From GCA-003244245 sp035606945 (lineage in GTDB: Bacteria > Actinomycetota > Actinomycetes > Mycobacteriales > Pseudonocardiaceae): a stretch of DNA of 64,000 nucleotides. The DNA lies in assembly GCA_035606945.1 (NCBI GenBank), contig DATNDR010000126.1:59669-123668 (forward strand), read 5' to 3'. The notes beneath the pieces were generated by a model that saw nothing but the letters and a program-made list of their open reading frames with translations, did no database searches and was not told where the DNA came from. Positions within the stretch are counted from its first letter, which is position 1; the number at the start of each line of letters is the position of its first letter. Positions 34,539 to 43,530 of this stretch are shown piece by piece. A program made the position numbers and the translations under genes.

Positions 34539-36803
34539 TCAGTCGGCGATGAGCTCCGCGCTGGTGATCCGGTGCAGCGGGAAACGGCGTAGCTCATCGG
34601 CGCACCGGTCGATGCCTTCCAGCATGCCGCCGCCGACGTTCACCGGGCGCACGATCCGCCGGTTGGCCACCCCGTGCGAGTCCACGTAACCGATCCGGAC
34701 GCTGCTACCGGCGTGCGCGGCACCCTGTAGCAGCTGCAGCGTGGCAGCGGTGGACACCGCGCCGGTGCGTGTCCCCGGTCCGGGTGCGGGGATGGCAGCG
34801 GCATCACCGGCTCGTACCGTCGCCACCAATGCCGCGAGCTGCTCCGGTGACGGCGTGGGTGGCGCGGTGGCACGGCGAGTCGGCTGGACCCGGATCTTGG
34901 CCCGGCGGGCGCCGGCTCGCAGGTCGACCACCTCGCCGTCGGCTCCCTCGGCGACCGGCAGGAACCCGGCACCGCGAACCTCGTCGAGGAGCCCCACCAG
35001 CGACAACGGGCTGACCAGAACAGTCGGCGCGAGACGCCGCAAGGCGCAGCGGGCCGCGACCGGATGCGCCAGCAGCTCGGTGAGCAGCGCCGGGTCGTCG
35101 CACCGCAGGAACGCGGCGGCGGTACCAACGCGCAACCGCCCGTGCCGCCGCGCCACATCGTCGATCAGGTAGCTCAGCGATTGCGGAACCGGGGTCACCG
35201 ACCGGGTCCGGAACAGCTCGTGCAGGTCGGCGGCACTGCGGCCGGCGTCCAGCGCCCGGCGCACAGTGTGCTCGTTGACCCGGTAGACGGTCGCGGCACC
35301 GGCTGACTCCACATCGGCCACCAGCCCGATCTCCCGGGCCAGCTCGGGTTCCAGCGGTCCCGGTGCCACGACCGTGCGGTCCGCCTGCACCACCACCTGG
35401 CTCACCGGCTCGGGCAGCGCGGTGACGAGCATGGTGGCCGCGGCGATCACCCCGCCGCTCAGTAGTACCCGGCCGGCCGACGACAGCGCTCCCAACGCGA
35501 GCACGCCCAGCGTGGTGGCCTCCTGGATCGTCCAGCTGATCATCTCGTCCCGCCGCCGGCCGTCTTGGCGCGGAGCGCGCCAGGCGAGCACCGCGACGAG
35601 GTCCTCGGGTCGCTGGACAGCGCGGCCGGCGGGCAGCTCGGCGATCAACTGGAGGATCCGGCGCCGTCCCGCAGCCGCCCGCGGCTGGCGCAGGTCGTCG
35701 GACAACGCCGCCAGTGGCCGGTCCTTGTCGTCGCGGGCCGCGGCCAGGCCGGGTAGCCGGGGCAGCTCGAGCCACGCCTGAGCCAACATGGCCCACCGAC
35801 GCTGCGGTGGCGCCGCGAGCCACGAATCGGCGGCGACGGTGGGCAACCACAGCGGTGCGCCCGGATTCTCGTCGGTAGAGACGACCAACCCGGCGGCGAC
35901 GGCGACCTCAGCGAGCAGGGTGACGGCGGCCTCGTCGATGCCCAGCGCGCGCGCCGTACGCCGCGCGTCCCGGATGCCCAGGCCACCGGACCGCAGCACC
36001 GGGGGAGGGTCGGTCGACCATTCGGCGAGCAGTTTCTCGGTGTGGCGCAGCAGGTCGAGCACCGCGCCCGCAGCCGTGGAGTCCACCACCGACGGATCGC
36101 ACTGCACCGTGCGCAGTGCTGGTTCGTCGAGCTCGATCGACTCGAGTGGTTGGTCTTTGCGCAGTGCCAAACCCACTTGCGCGGGCAACTCGACGGTGCC
36201 GGCGTCGATCCGTCGCAGCAGCCGGCGGGCCAGCAATCGTTGTACCGGCGTCCGGGCCCGGGCCAGCGGTACCGCCTCGGCGGCGTCGCGGCTGGTACCC
36301 ACCGGCGGCCCGGCGGCCAGCGCCTGCAACACCCGCAGCTCATCGGCCGCCAACTCGGCGAGAACGGCATCCAGGTCGACGCCGACCAGATCGTCGGCCG
36401 GGCGGCCCAACCCCCCCGGGTAGGGGCCGATGACCTGGCGCGTCGACGGTGCCACCGCGAGCGCCTCATCATCACCCCACACCAGTGCGCGGGCACGCAA
36501 GGTGTCCAAGGCCCGTTGGAGTCGCCGGGCCCCCACGTCGCGACCGAGCAGCTGCGTCACCTCGCCGCGGCTTACTGCCGCGACGTCCGCACCGGCTATC
36601 ACCAGCGCGGACAGCACCGCCAAGGTGAATTTGTCGAGATCGTCACAGGCCCGGGCGACCGACGCCGCGATCACGGCTCGAGTGGCCAGCACCGTCGAAT
36701 CGGCCGGAACGGGTACGGCGAGATCCGGCCGGGCACGCAGTAACGCGATCAGCGTGTCGTCGTCCTGGGAAATCAGCCAGTCAGCAAGTGTGGTGCTGGG
36801 CAT
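34539..36803 (-). CDS. Helicase-associated protein, Rv0862c-like
   Basis: 754 residues from ATG 36803, which has GGAG close upstream; the frame is open to 36926. It begins MPSTTLADWLISQDDDTLIA and is rich in Leu, Ala and Arg throughout. The C-terminal part (FLRCDDPALLTELLAHP, then VRIGYVDSHGVANRRIVRPV) matches the conserved end of actinomycete helicase C-terminal-domain proteins. Length and start agree with the mycobacterial neighbour of XPB. Function is unknown; a partnership with the helicase at 24.1 kb is inferred from synteny elsewhere. Confidence 0.88.
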   Translation of the reverse strand: MPSTTLADWLISQDDDTLIALLRARPDLAVPVPADSTVLATRAVIAASVARACDDLDKFTLAVLSALVIAGADVAAVSRGEVTQLLGRDVGARRLQRALDTLRARALVWGDDEALAVAPSTRQVIGPYPGGLGRPADDLVGVDLDAVLAELAADELRVLQALAAGPPVGTSRDAAEAVPLARARTPVQRLLARRLLRRIDAGTVELPAQVGLALRKDQPLESIELDEPALRTVQCDPSVVDSTAAGAVLDLLRHTEKLLAEWSTDPPPVLRSGGLGIRDARRTARALGIDEAAVTLLAEVAVAAGLVVSTDENPGAPLWLPTVAADSWLAAPPQRRWAMLAQAWLELPRLPGLAAARDDKDRPLAALSDDLRQPRAAAGRRRILQLIAELPAGRAVQRPEDLVAVLAWRAPRQDGRRRDEMISWTIQEATTLGVLALGALSSAGRVLLSGGVIAAATMLVTALPEPVSQVVVQADRTVVAPGPLEPELAREIGLVADVESAGAATVYRVNEHTVRRALDAGRSAADLHELFRTRSVTPVPQSLSYLIDDVARRHGRLRVGTAAAFLRCDDPALLTELLAHPVAARCALRRLAPTVLVSPLSLVGLLDEVRGAGFLPVAEGADGEVVDLRAGARRAKIRVQPTRRATAPPTPSPEQLAALVATVRAGDAAAIPAPGPGTRTGAVSTAATLQLLQGAAHAGSSVRIGYVDSHGVANRRIVRPVNVGGGMLEGIDRCADELRRFPLHRITSAELIAD

Positions 36804-36952
36804 CTGCTCCAGGGTAGCGACCGCCGTGCGGCCCTCGCGCGACACACCGGAGACAGCACTGTCACGTTGTGATGAGTCACACCCCCGAGTCGTCCCGCCG
36901 CATCCGGCACAATAGGCGGTGTTCATGACCGTTCACCGAGCGAGGAGCAGCT

Positions 36953-37141
36953 GTGGCTAGGCGCACCGACCGCATCGACCCCACTTGGCCGAGCTGGTCG
37001 GAGGAGGATCACCCGGTCAGCGAGCTGGCCTCGCCGCTGCAGGGTGCGTTGTCCCCCTTCGGTGAGCTGGCGCTGCCGCTGCCGGCCGACGAGCTTCCCT
37101 ACGAACACCCGCATACTGAGATCAACCGCGGCGACACCTAA
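36953..37141 (+). CDS. Small conserved acidic protein (Rv0863-like)
   Basis: 62 residues from GTG 36953 with GAGGAG upstream. It reads MARRTDRIDPTWPSWSEEDH and ends YEHPHTEINRGDT. No known domain. A small gene in this place, divergent from the helicase-associated gene and upstream of the Mo-cofactor genes, also exists in mycobacteria as I recall it. The divergent promoter region is 36804-36952. Confidence 0.7.
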   Translation: MARRTDRIDPTWPSWSEEDHPVSELASPLQGALSPFGELALPLPADELPYEHPHTEINRGDT

Positions 37142-37295
37142 CCGCGGGGTCGGCGCGAGCCGGCGTTTGGGGTCCGTTAGGGTGCCGTCACCGCGCGGGC
37201 CCCAGCGAACGTGACAGGGTCGTTGGGCCGAGCGGGATCGCCCTATCGGGGAGGGCGAGCCAACTAATTCTGCTCGTCCGACACCACAAGAGGCC

Positions 37296-38165
37296 ATGGC
37301 TCAACGTCCTCCTGGATCGTTCCGCCTGCGCGATCGTCCTTACCTGATCGCATGCGCCATCGGCGGCGTCCTTCTGGTAGTGCTGGCAATCGTCGTCGCG
37401 TCTTTCGTTGGTTTTTCCCCCACCACCGAAACTCGCAAGGCCGCGCCGGTGGCGGTGCGCCCCGCCGTCCCGGTCCCGAAGATCCCGCCGGCGGTGCTCC
37501 CGGCGAATCCAGCAGCGTTGCCGCAGAGCACCACCTACACCGTGGTCGACGGTGCACCCCTGGACCTCGGTCCGCTGGAGGCCACCGACGGCACCGTGGT
37601 ACACCCGCAGCGCGAGATCGTGGTCTACGAATCCCCCGGCGGCGCCGCGATCGCCAGGTTGGGCCCCCAGCAGATCGGTGAGACCTGGCTGCCGGTCATC
37701 GCGTCGCAGCCCGGCTGGATCGAGGTGCTGCTACCCTCCCGGCCCAACAGTTCGGCAGGCTGGATCACCGATATTGCACTCGATCGGGCGGTTACCCCGT
37801 ATCTCATCCGGGTCCACCTTCGTTCCCTCAACATGGAGCTGTTCAAGGGGGGCCAGCGCCTAGGTGGCTGGACGGTGGGCATCGGGAAGCAGTCTGCGCC
37901 CACCCCGGCGGGACGCACGTTCCTGCTCGGTTCGTTCAGCGACACCGCGCAGCGATACTCGCCGGTGATCTTGCCTTTGGGCACCCACAGTCCCACGCTC
38001 GACAGCTTCGGTGGCGGCCCGGGAACCGTCGCAATTCACACCTGGCCGACCGCCAACGTTTTCGGTACTCGCTCCAGCGATGGCTGCATCCGGGTGCCGA
38101 GTGACGCGCTCCACCAGTTGACGCAAGTTCCCCTGGGGACGCTCGTGCTCATCGACGAGAACTGA
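37296..38165 (+). CDS. L,D-transpeptidase (YkuD) with signal anchor
   Basis: 289 residues. One N-terminal membrane helix (LIACAIGGVLLVVLAIVVAS, about 17-36), a Pro-rich linker, an SH3-like middle domain and a C-terminal YkuD domain. The catalytic block is AIHTWP..SSDGCIRVP, with His, the Cys nucleophile and Arg present; the usual SHGC is SDGC here. Such enzymes cross-link peptidoglycan by 3-3 bonds outside the membrane. ATG 37296 was chosen for the basic N-terminus that precedes the helix. Confidence 0.9.
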   Translation: MAQRPPGSFRLRDRPYLIACAIGGVLLVVLAIVVASFVGFSPTTETRKAAPVAVRPAVPVPKIPPAVLPANPAALPQSTTYTVVDGAPLDLGPLEATDGTVVHPQREIVVYESPGGAAIARLGPQQIGETWLPVIASQPGWIEVLLPSRPNSSAGWITDIALDRAVTPYLIRVHLRSLNMELFKGGQRLGGWTVGIGKQSAPTPAGRTFLLGSFSDTAQRYSPVILPLGTHSPTLDSFGGGPGTVAIHTWPTANVFGTRSSDGCIRVPSDALHQLTQVPLGTLVLIDEN

Positions 38166-38185
38166 ACACAATGAAAGGACAGCAT

Positions 38186-39028
38186 GTGAACAGTAGGAAG
38201 CTCGCCGGCGCCAGTGCTGCCAGCGTCGGTGCGGCCACCGCCGTCGCGGCCCTGCTGCTGGGGACCCTGTCCGGCTCCGCTGGCGAAGAGCCCACCGCCT
38301 CGGCATTCGGGATCGCGGCGGACGGATTACTGCCGATCGCGCCGACTCCGAAGGTGGAGGCCCCACCCGACGAGCGCAAGGCGCTCCTGGAAGTACCAGG
38401 ACCGGATTCACGCGGCATCTACGTGGCATTGCTCAAGGTGGAAGCGGAGAAGTTCCATTCCAGGGCGACCGCCGTCAAGGTGGACATCCTCGGGATCAAG
38501 CTCAAGGTCCTCGAGGCGACCTGCGAGAACGGCCACGGTGACTCCTCGATCATCAAGACCGATGACGGTGGCAAGTCGTCGTCGCCCATCGGGCAGGAGC
38601 TCAACCTTTCGCCGATCCTGAAGATTGAGTTCAACCGGCAGCACCGCGACCACGATGAGCTCACTGTCGATGCTGCGGTGATCTCCCTGCTGCCCTCCGA
38701 CAAGCGTAATGCGGTCCTGTCGGCCAAGGACCTCAACCTGTTCCAGACCGTCGCGGGCAACAAGTACAAGGTTCCCACCATGGCTCAGGTTCAGGACGCG
38801 CACACCAAGTCCGGTGCGCCTGCAGGATCTGCTGCGACCATCACCGACCTGGTGAGTTCGCTCAAGATCCTCAACCCGAGCCTGGTGACCCCCACGGGCG
38901 GTCATGGCGCACTGGAAGAGATCGTGATCTCGTCGGCGAGTTGCCGCGAGCAGCACGAGAACCGGCCACCGAAGGAAGAAGCGCCACCGCCGAAGCCGGT
39001 CGAGGCGCACCTGCCGGTCACGCACTGA
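38186..39028 (+). CDS. Secreted protein, possibly choice-of-anchor P type
   Basis: 280 residues from GTG 38186 (AAAGGA at a good distance; ATG 38171 is the alternative). Signal peptide NSRKLAGASAASVGAATAVA then LLLGTLSGSAGEE. The mature part contains SRATAVKVDILGIKLKVLEA followed by a Cys (ATCENG), and a second Cys near the end (SSASCREQ); the pair may form a disulphide. The tail is Pro/Glu/Lys-rich without LPXTG. The family assignment rests on general resemblance only. It lies 20 bases after the transpeptidase gene, probably in the same operon. Confidence 0.6.
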   Translation: MNSRKLAGASAASVGAATAVAALLLGTLSGSAGEEPTASAFGIAADGLLPIAPTPKVEAPPDERKALLEVPGPDSRGIYVALLKVEAEKFHSRATAVKVDILGIKLKVLEATCENGHGDSSIIKTDDGGKSSSPIGQELNLSPILKIEFNRQHRDHDELTVDAAVISLLPSDKRNAVLSAKDLNLFQTVAGNKYKVPTMAQVQDAHTKSGAPAGSAATITDLVSSLKILNPSLVTPTGGHGALEEIVISSASCREQHENRPPKEEAPPPKPVEAHLPVTH

Positions 39029-39045
39029 TCTGACTGGCACATTCC

Positions 39046-39078
39046 GAGGGGCTGGCACGCATCCCGTGCCAGCCCCTC
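39046..39078 (+). terminator. Strong hairpin terminator
   Basis: GAGGGGCTGGCAC (39046-39058) pairs perfectly with GTGCCAGCCCCTC (39066-39078) across a 7-base loop. It lies 18 bases after the secreted-protein stop. No T run follows. Confidence 0.8.
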
Positions 39079-39083
39079 CGGCC

Positions 39084-39141
39084 GTTGGTCGCCTTCAAGT
39101 ACCGCCAACCCACCTCTGAGCGGCTGTCAACAGCTGCCAAC
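39084..39141. repeat. Repeat family D, copy 1
   Basis: A 58-base element starting GTTGGTCGCCTTCAAGTACC and ending GCTGCCAAC. Related copies lie at 41430-41488 (inverted) and 47025-47083. This is the most divergent copy. It lies just before moaC. Confidence 0.75.
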
Positions 39142-39207
39142 CTGTTGATCTGTCCGGCGTGGCACAAGCACCGTCAGCGGCGGCCGTTGCGCCGTAGGAT
39201 CAGGCTG

Positions 39208-39705
39208 ATGAGCACCGAGACACGACTGACCCACGTGGACGAACACGGCGCGGCGCGAATGGTCGACGTCTCCGACAAGCAGATCTCCGCACGGGAAGCG
39301 GTGGCCTCGGGCGTCTTCCGCACGACCGAAGAGGTCGTCCGGTTGCTGCGCGCCGAGCAGCTACCTAAAGGCGATGCGCTGGCCACCGCCCGCATCGCCG
39401 GTGTCATGGCGGCCAAACGAACACCCGACCTGATTCCGCTGTGCCATCCCCTCTCGTTGACCGGGGTCAAGGTGGATCTGCACACCACGGGCTGCGAGGT
39501 TCACATCACCGCCACCGTCCGGACCACTGACCGCACCGGAGTGGAGATGGAAGCCCTCACAGCGGTCGCGGTCGCTGGCCTGACCCTGCACGACATGGTC
39601 AAGGCGGTCGATCCAGCCGCGGTACTCGACGCGGTGCAGGTGGAACGCAAAACGGGCGGGAAGACCGGAACCTGGAGCCGCCCGCCCGCCGATCCCGCCC
39701 CCTGA
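39208..39705 (+). CDS. moaC: Cyclic pyranopterin monophosphate synthase
   Basis: Second step of molybdopterin synthesis. 165 residues from ATG 39208; the frame is open upstream through the repeat, but MSTETRLTHVDEHGAARMVD is the family start. Signature parts are LIPLCHPLSLTGVKVDL and GVEMEALTAVAVAGLTLHDM followed by the catalytic Lys (MVKAVD). moaA, which supplies its substrate, is not in the window. Confidence 0.96.
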   Translation: MSTETRLTHVDEHGAARMVDVSDKQISAREAVASGVFRTTEEVVRLLRAEQLPKGDALATARIAGVMAAKRTPDLIPLCHPLSLTGVKVDLHTTGCEVHITATVRTTDRTGVEMEALTAVAVAGLTLHDMVKAVDPAAVLDAVQVERKTGGKTGTWSRPPADPAP

Positions 39706-39812
39706 GCGTGCCCGACGACTGCCGGCCGGCCCGTCCGTCGGGAACTCGCCACAACAATAGGGCTGGGCACAAAATTCAACAGATCAGGACCGGCTCTAGT
39801 CCAGGAGGACCG

Positions 39813-40817
39813 ATGACAACATCGACCCGTCGTGCCGTGGTCGTGGTGGCGTCCAACCGGGCGGCGGCCGGCGTCTACGCAGACCGCACCGGACCAGTGA
39901 TCGTCAACTGGTTGTGCGAACGTGGCTATCAGACCCCCGACCCCGTCGTGGTACCCGACGGCTCGCCAGTGCGCGACGCGGTAGCGGAAGCGGTCGCCGA
40001 CGCCGTCGACGTCGTACTGACCACTGGCGGGACCGGGATCAGCCCCACCGACCGCACCCCGGAGGCGACCGAGCCGCTGCTCGACCGGCGGCTGCCCGGA
40101 CTGGCGAACGCGATCCGCTCGGCCGGACTGCCGAAGGTACCCACCGCGGTTCTGTCCCGCGGGCTGGCCGGGGTGGCCGGCCACACGCTGGTGGTCAACT
40201 TGCCGGGCTCCACTGGCGGAGTCCGGGACGGCCTGGCGGTTCTCGACCAGGTACTCGACCATGCCGTCGAGCAGTTGCACGGCGCAGACCACGCCGGCAG
40301 CGGCACCGGCCAGCCGGCTGTAGCCGACCGCCCGCACACCCACAAGCACACTCATACGCGCGCCCCCGCACCCTCGCCAACCCCCGACCCCGCAGACGTG
40401 ATACTTCGCGCGGTCGTCACCGAGGATCCGCTCGACGTCGAGGAGCACTCCCGCCTGGTGACTCGATCGTCCGCTGGTGCGGTCGTGAGTTTCTCGGGAG
40501 TCGTCCGCGACCATGACGGCGGTCGCGGGGTGCAGGCATTGGAGTACTCCAGCCATCCCAGCGCCGGGAACGTGATCACTCGAGTCGCGCAGCAGATCGC
40601 CACCGGGCACCCGGACGTGCTGGCGCTGGCTGTCAGCCACCGGATCGGATCGTTGATGATCGGAGACTCCGCGCTGGCTTGCGCGGTGGCCGCAGCCCAT
40701 CGGGCAGCGGCCTTCGCAGCGTGCGCGGCGCTCGTCGATGAGGTGAAACTCCAGCTACCGATCTGGAAGCGCCAAGAGTTCACCGACGGCACCGAGCAAT
40801 GGGTCAACTCGCCTTGA
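39813..40817 (+). CDS. MogA/MoaB-type molybdopterin adenylyltransferase fused to MoaE
   Basis: 334 residues from ATG 39813, with AGGAGG 5 bases upstream. Residues 1-150 are MogA-like (VVVASNRAAAGVYADRTGP, TTGGTGISPTDRTPEA, VVNLPGSTGGVRDGL). A linker with HTHKHTHTR starts at residue 175. Residues 190-334 are MoaE, the large subunit of MPT synthase, with VRDHDGG, AVSHRIG and the Lys motif PIWKRQEF. The two activities are separate genes in mycobacteria. The fusion would join dithiolene formation and adenylylation in one chain. Confidence 0.93.
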   Translation: MTTSTRRAVVVVASNRAAAGVYADRTGPVIVNWLCERGYQTPDPVVVPDGSPVRDAVAEAVADAVDVVLTTGGTGISPTDRTPEATEPLLDRRLPGLANAIRSAGLPKVPTAVLSRGLAGVAGHTLVVNLPGSTGGVRDGLAVLDQVLDHAVEQLHGADHAGSGTGQPAVADRPHTHKHTHTRAPAPSPTPDPADVILRAVVTEDPLDVEEHSRLVTRSSAGAVVSFSGVVRDHDGGRGVQALEYSSHPSAGNVITRVAQQIATGHPDVLALAVSHRIGSLMIGDSALACAVAAAHRAAAFAACAALVDEVKLQLPIWKRQEFTDGTEQWVNSP

Positions 40818-40881
40818 GCAGGTGGCGGCGCGAGTGCATCGCGGCGGCTCGAGATGCCTGCGTCACGCCTTGAGTACGCGT

Positions 40882-41130
40882 TCAGCCGCCCGCGAACGGC
40901 GGCAGTACATCCAGTTCCGCGGCGGGCGGTAACGGCGTAGCGCGGTCGCGCACCGCGACGGAATCGAGCAGGAAGCTACAGCCGGCGAGTACCTTGCCCA
41001 AACCTTCGCCGTGCCGGGCAGCGAGCGCATCCAGCGCATCGCCGACCGTCGCACCATCGGCGATGTCGACGATTTCGCTGGGCAGACCTGCAGCAGCGCG
41101 TGCTGCTGCGAAGTACCGCACGGTCACCAC
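40882..41130 (-). CDS. moaD: MoaD-type molybdopterin synthase sulphur carrier
   Basis: 82 residues with a ubiquitin-like beta-grasp pattern (VTVRYFAAARAAAGLPSEIV) and the C-terminal FAGG, whose last Gly is the thiocarboxylate site. It is the small partner of the MoaE domain encoded convergently 64 bases away. Opposite orientation means separate promoters for the two MPT synthase subunits. Confidence 0.92.
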   Translation of the reverse strand: MVTVRYFAAARAAAGLPSEIVDIADGATVGDALDALAARHGEGLGKVLAGCSFLLDSVAVRDRATPLPPAAELDVLPPFAGG

Positions 41131-41527
41131 GGTAAGGCCTCCGATCGCACTCCTCGGGCAGGGTCAGCTAGACGAAGTCTGGATCATCGCTCCCGACCCC
41201 CTCGCGTTGGGTCGGCGGTTGCGGAACCATCCGCGCAACCACCTACTGCCACATGTCAACGCATTCATCGCAACCATTGATTCCACTACTACGATCGCGC
41301 GCCAGCATTAGTGGCAGTAAATCCGGTCGTAGGCGTTTTCGCCGGTCAGTGCCCGCAGATTCGGCATAACTGGGGCCATAAGCTCCGCATACGCCGCCGT
41401 GGCGGTGATTCTGATAACGCCCTACTCCGGTTGGCGGCTGTTTGAGACGGCGCAACCGGGGGTTGGCCGGTCTTGAAGAGCCACCAACGGGGTTGTCTTG
41501 CTCAGATGCGGAGGTATTGTTAGCGAC
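41131..41527. other. Divergent gap between moaD and the Mop regulator
   Basis: 397 bases without a convincing gene. It must contain the moaD promoter (minus strand) and the regulator/modABC promoter (plus strand). Repeat D copy 2 occupies 41430-41488. No molybdenum-cofactor riboswitch fold was recognised by eye. Confidence 0.45.
41430..41488. repeat. Repeat family D, copy 2 (inverted)
   Basis: The 59-base reverse complement starts GTTGGTGGCTCTTCAAGACC and ends AGCCGCCAAC, aligning without gaps to 47025-47083. Its ends are imperfect inverted repeats (GTTGGCGGCT at one end, AGCCACCAAC at the other), and the centre GGCGCAACCGGGGGTTGGCC is nearly palindromic. Confidence 0.8.
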
Positions 41528-41932
41528 GTGCCGCACTATCGGATGTCTGAGGTTGCTGAGCTGTTCGGCGTAAGCGATGACACCGTTCGGCGCTGGGCGG
41601 ATTCCGGGCAGTTGACGGCGATCCGCGACGCCGGTGGTCGTAAGGCTGTGGACGGGGTGGAGCTGGCGGCATTCGCCAAGTCGCAGGCGCACGCCGCTCC
41701 CGACCCGTCCCTGGTGGACCGCTCCGCCCGCAACCGCTTCGTCGGGCTGGTCACCGAGGTGATCACCGATCAGGTGATGGCACAGGTGGAGATCCAATGC
41801 GGACCACACCGGGTGGTCTCGCTGATGAGCAGCGAAGCGGTAAGGGAACTGGGGCTCGTGCCGGGGGTACTTGCGGTGGCTGTCGTGAAGTCGACCCAGG
41901 TCATGGTCGAGACCCCAGGAGGACGTGCATGA
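41528..41932 (+). CDS. HTH regulator with molybdate-binding (Mop/TOBE) domain
   Basis: 134 residues from GTG 41528; ATG 41543 is an alternative start. A MerR/excisionase-like helix-turn-helix (MSEVAELFGVSDDTVRRWAD) is followed by a TOBE domain from about residue 65 (SARNRFVGLVTEVITDQVMA, VVSLMSSEAVRELGLVPG). This combination senses molybdate and typically controls Mo uptake. It overlaps modA by 4 bases, so it may regulate its own operon. Confidence 0.88.
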   Translation: MPHYRMSEVAELFGVSDDTVRRWADSGQLTAIRDAGGRKAVDGVELAAFAKSQAHAAPDPSLVDRSARNRFVGLVTEVITDQVMAQVEIQCGPHRVVSLMSSEAVRELGLVPGVLAVAVVKSTQVMVETPGGRA

Positions 41933-42684
41933 AGCGAGTCATGACGGTTGTGCTGGTCGCCGGGCTGGCGCTCGTAGGCTGCGGTGGTGGCCAGCAGACC
42001 GGCCAGCAGCGGGTCCCGGTCACGGTGCTCGCGGCGGCCTCTCTCACCGAGGTGTTCACCAAGTTGAAACCGCAGTTCGAGGCCGCCCATCCTGATGCGA
42101 ACCTGCGGTTCAACTTCGGCGGCTCATCAGATCTCGCCCAGCAGATCGTCAACGGCGCGCCCGCGGACGTGTTCGCCTCGGCCAATGAGGCGCAGATGAA
42201 GGTCGTCCAGGAGAAGGGGAAAGTCGCCGGCACGCCGAAGCCGTTCGTGACCAACGTGCTCACCATCGTGGTGCCGCCGGGCAATCCGAAGAACATCCAC
42301 TCCTTCGCTGATCTGGCCAAGCCGGGTGTCACCGAGGTGGTGTGCGCCCCGCAGGTGCCCTGTGGGGCGGCCACCGTAAAGATCGAGAAAGCCACCAACG
42401 TCAAACTCAGCCCGGCCAGCGAGGAACAGGACGTGCTGTCGGTGCTGTCCAAGGTCGAGGCCAAAGTGGCCGACGCCGGGCTGGTCTATGTCACCGACGC
42501 CCGCACCGCCGGCGGGAAGGTGCAGGAGATCAACTTCCCGGAGGCGAGCAAGGCCGTCAACACCTACCCGATCGCCGCGATCAACAATGCCCCGCACCCG
42601 CAGCTCGCGCAGGCGTTCGTGACCTTCATCCATAGCCCCGCGGCGCAGCAGCAATTCGCCACCGCCGGCTTCGGCGCTGCTTGA
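41929..42684 (+). CDS. modA: Molybdate ABC transporter, substrate-binding lipoprotein
   Basis: 251 residues from ATG 41929. Lipoprotein signal MKRVMTVVLVAGLALVGC with the lipidated Cys at 18. Ligand-binding family segments are VTVLAAASLTEVFTKLKPQF, FNFGGSSDLAQQIVNGAPAD and YVTDARTA. The protein sits on the outer membrane face and hands molybdate to ModB. Confidence 0.95.
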   Translation: MKRVMTVVLVAGLALVGCGGGQQTGQQRVPVTVLAAASLTEVFTKLKPQFEAAHPDANLRFNFGGSSDLAQQIVNGAPADVFASANEAQMKVVQEKGKVAGTPKPFVTNVLTIVVPPGNPKNIHSFADLAKPGVTEVVCAPQVPCGAATVKIEKATNVKLSPASEEQDVLSVLSKVEAKVADAGLVYVTDARTAGGKVQEINFPEASKAVNTYPIAAINNAPHPQLAQAFVTFIHSPAAQQQFATAGFGAA

Positions 42685-42711
42685 CCTGCGCCAGCCCGCC
42701 CGCGACTCGGC

Positions 42712-43524
42712 GTGACTCAGACCAGGGATCCGCACACCGTGCACACCGGATTGCCCGGTGTGCTGTGGCTACCCGCAGCGGCGGCTCTCGCACTGATCGT
42801 GCTGCCGGTGATCGGACTGGTCGTGCGGGCGCCGTGGACCCGGTTCGGCGCGCTGATCACCAGCCAATCCGCGCTCGCCGCGCTGGAGCTCTCGCTGCGT
42901 ACCGCGGCGGTGTCCACCCTGCTGTGCATCGTGCTCGGCGGCCCACTGGCCGTGGTGCTGGCGCGGGGAACGGTCCCGGGACTACGACTGCTGCGCTCGG
43001 TGGTGCTGCTTCCCCTCGTGCTGCCCCCGGTGGTCGGTGGCCTGGCGTTGCTGTACCTGCTGGGTGTCAGCGGATTCGCCGGCTACGCGCTGGACGTGGC
43101 GTTCGGGGTGCGTGTCCCCTTCACCACCACAGCGGTGGTCCTGGCGCAGACCTTTGTCGCGATGCCGTTTCTTGTGGTGAGTCTGGAAGGCGCGCTGCGC
43201 ACCGGGGGAGACCGCTACGAGTCGATCGCGGCAACCCTCGGCGCGCCACCCTGGACGGTGTTCCGGCGGATCACCGTCCCGCTGGTGCTACCCGGACTCG
43301 GGTCCGGCACCGTGCTCAGCTTCGCTCGTTGCCTGGGAGAGTTCGGGGCCACCATCGCGTTTGCCGGCAGCTTGCAAGGTGTCACCAGGACACTGCCGCT
43401 GGAGGTCTACCTGCAGCGCGAAGTGGACGCCGATGGGGCGATCGCGCTGTCGCTGCTGCTCGTTGTGGTGGCCGTCGTGGTGATCGTGGTGGGGCGGCCG
43501 CGCTCGGTGGAAGGGTTGCGGTGA
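42712..43524 (+). CDS. modB: Molybdate ABC transporter permease
   Basis: 270 residues with about six membrane helices. The permease coupling motif appears around SIAATLGAPPWTVFRRITVP (EAA loop), and LARCLGEFG-like FARCLGEFGATIAFAG follows, typical of ModB. GTG 42712 lies 27 bases after modA. Six bases separate it from modC. Confidence 0.95.
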   Translation: MTQTRDPHTVHTGLPGVLWLPAAAALALIVLPVIGLVVRAPWTRFGALITSQSALAALELSLRTAAVSTLLCIVLGGPLAVVLARGTVPGLRLLRSVVLLPLVLPPVVGGLALLYLLGVSGFAGYALDVAFGVRVPFTTTAVVLAQTFVAMPFLVVSLEGALRTGGDRYESIAATLGAPPWTVFRRITVPLVLPGLGSGTVLSFARCLGEFGATIAFAGSLQGVTRTLPLEVYLQREVDADGAIALSLLLVVVAVVVIVVGRPRSVEGLR

Positions 43525-43530
43525 GCTGCC

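Noticed and set aside
37296..38165. SDGC instead of SHGC in the L,D-transpeptidase as a sign of inactivity
   Set aside because: The nucleophile Cys, the catalytic His and the Arg are all present; variation at the second position of this motif is tolerated in the family.
41131..41429. Possible molybdenum-cofactor riboswitch before the Mo genes
   Set aside because: No conserved multi-stem pattern could be traced by eye; a covariance search would be needed to claim it.
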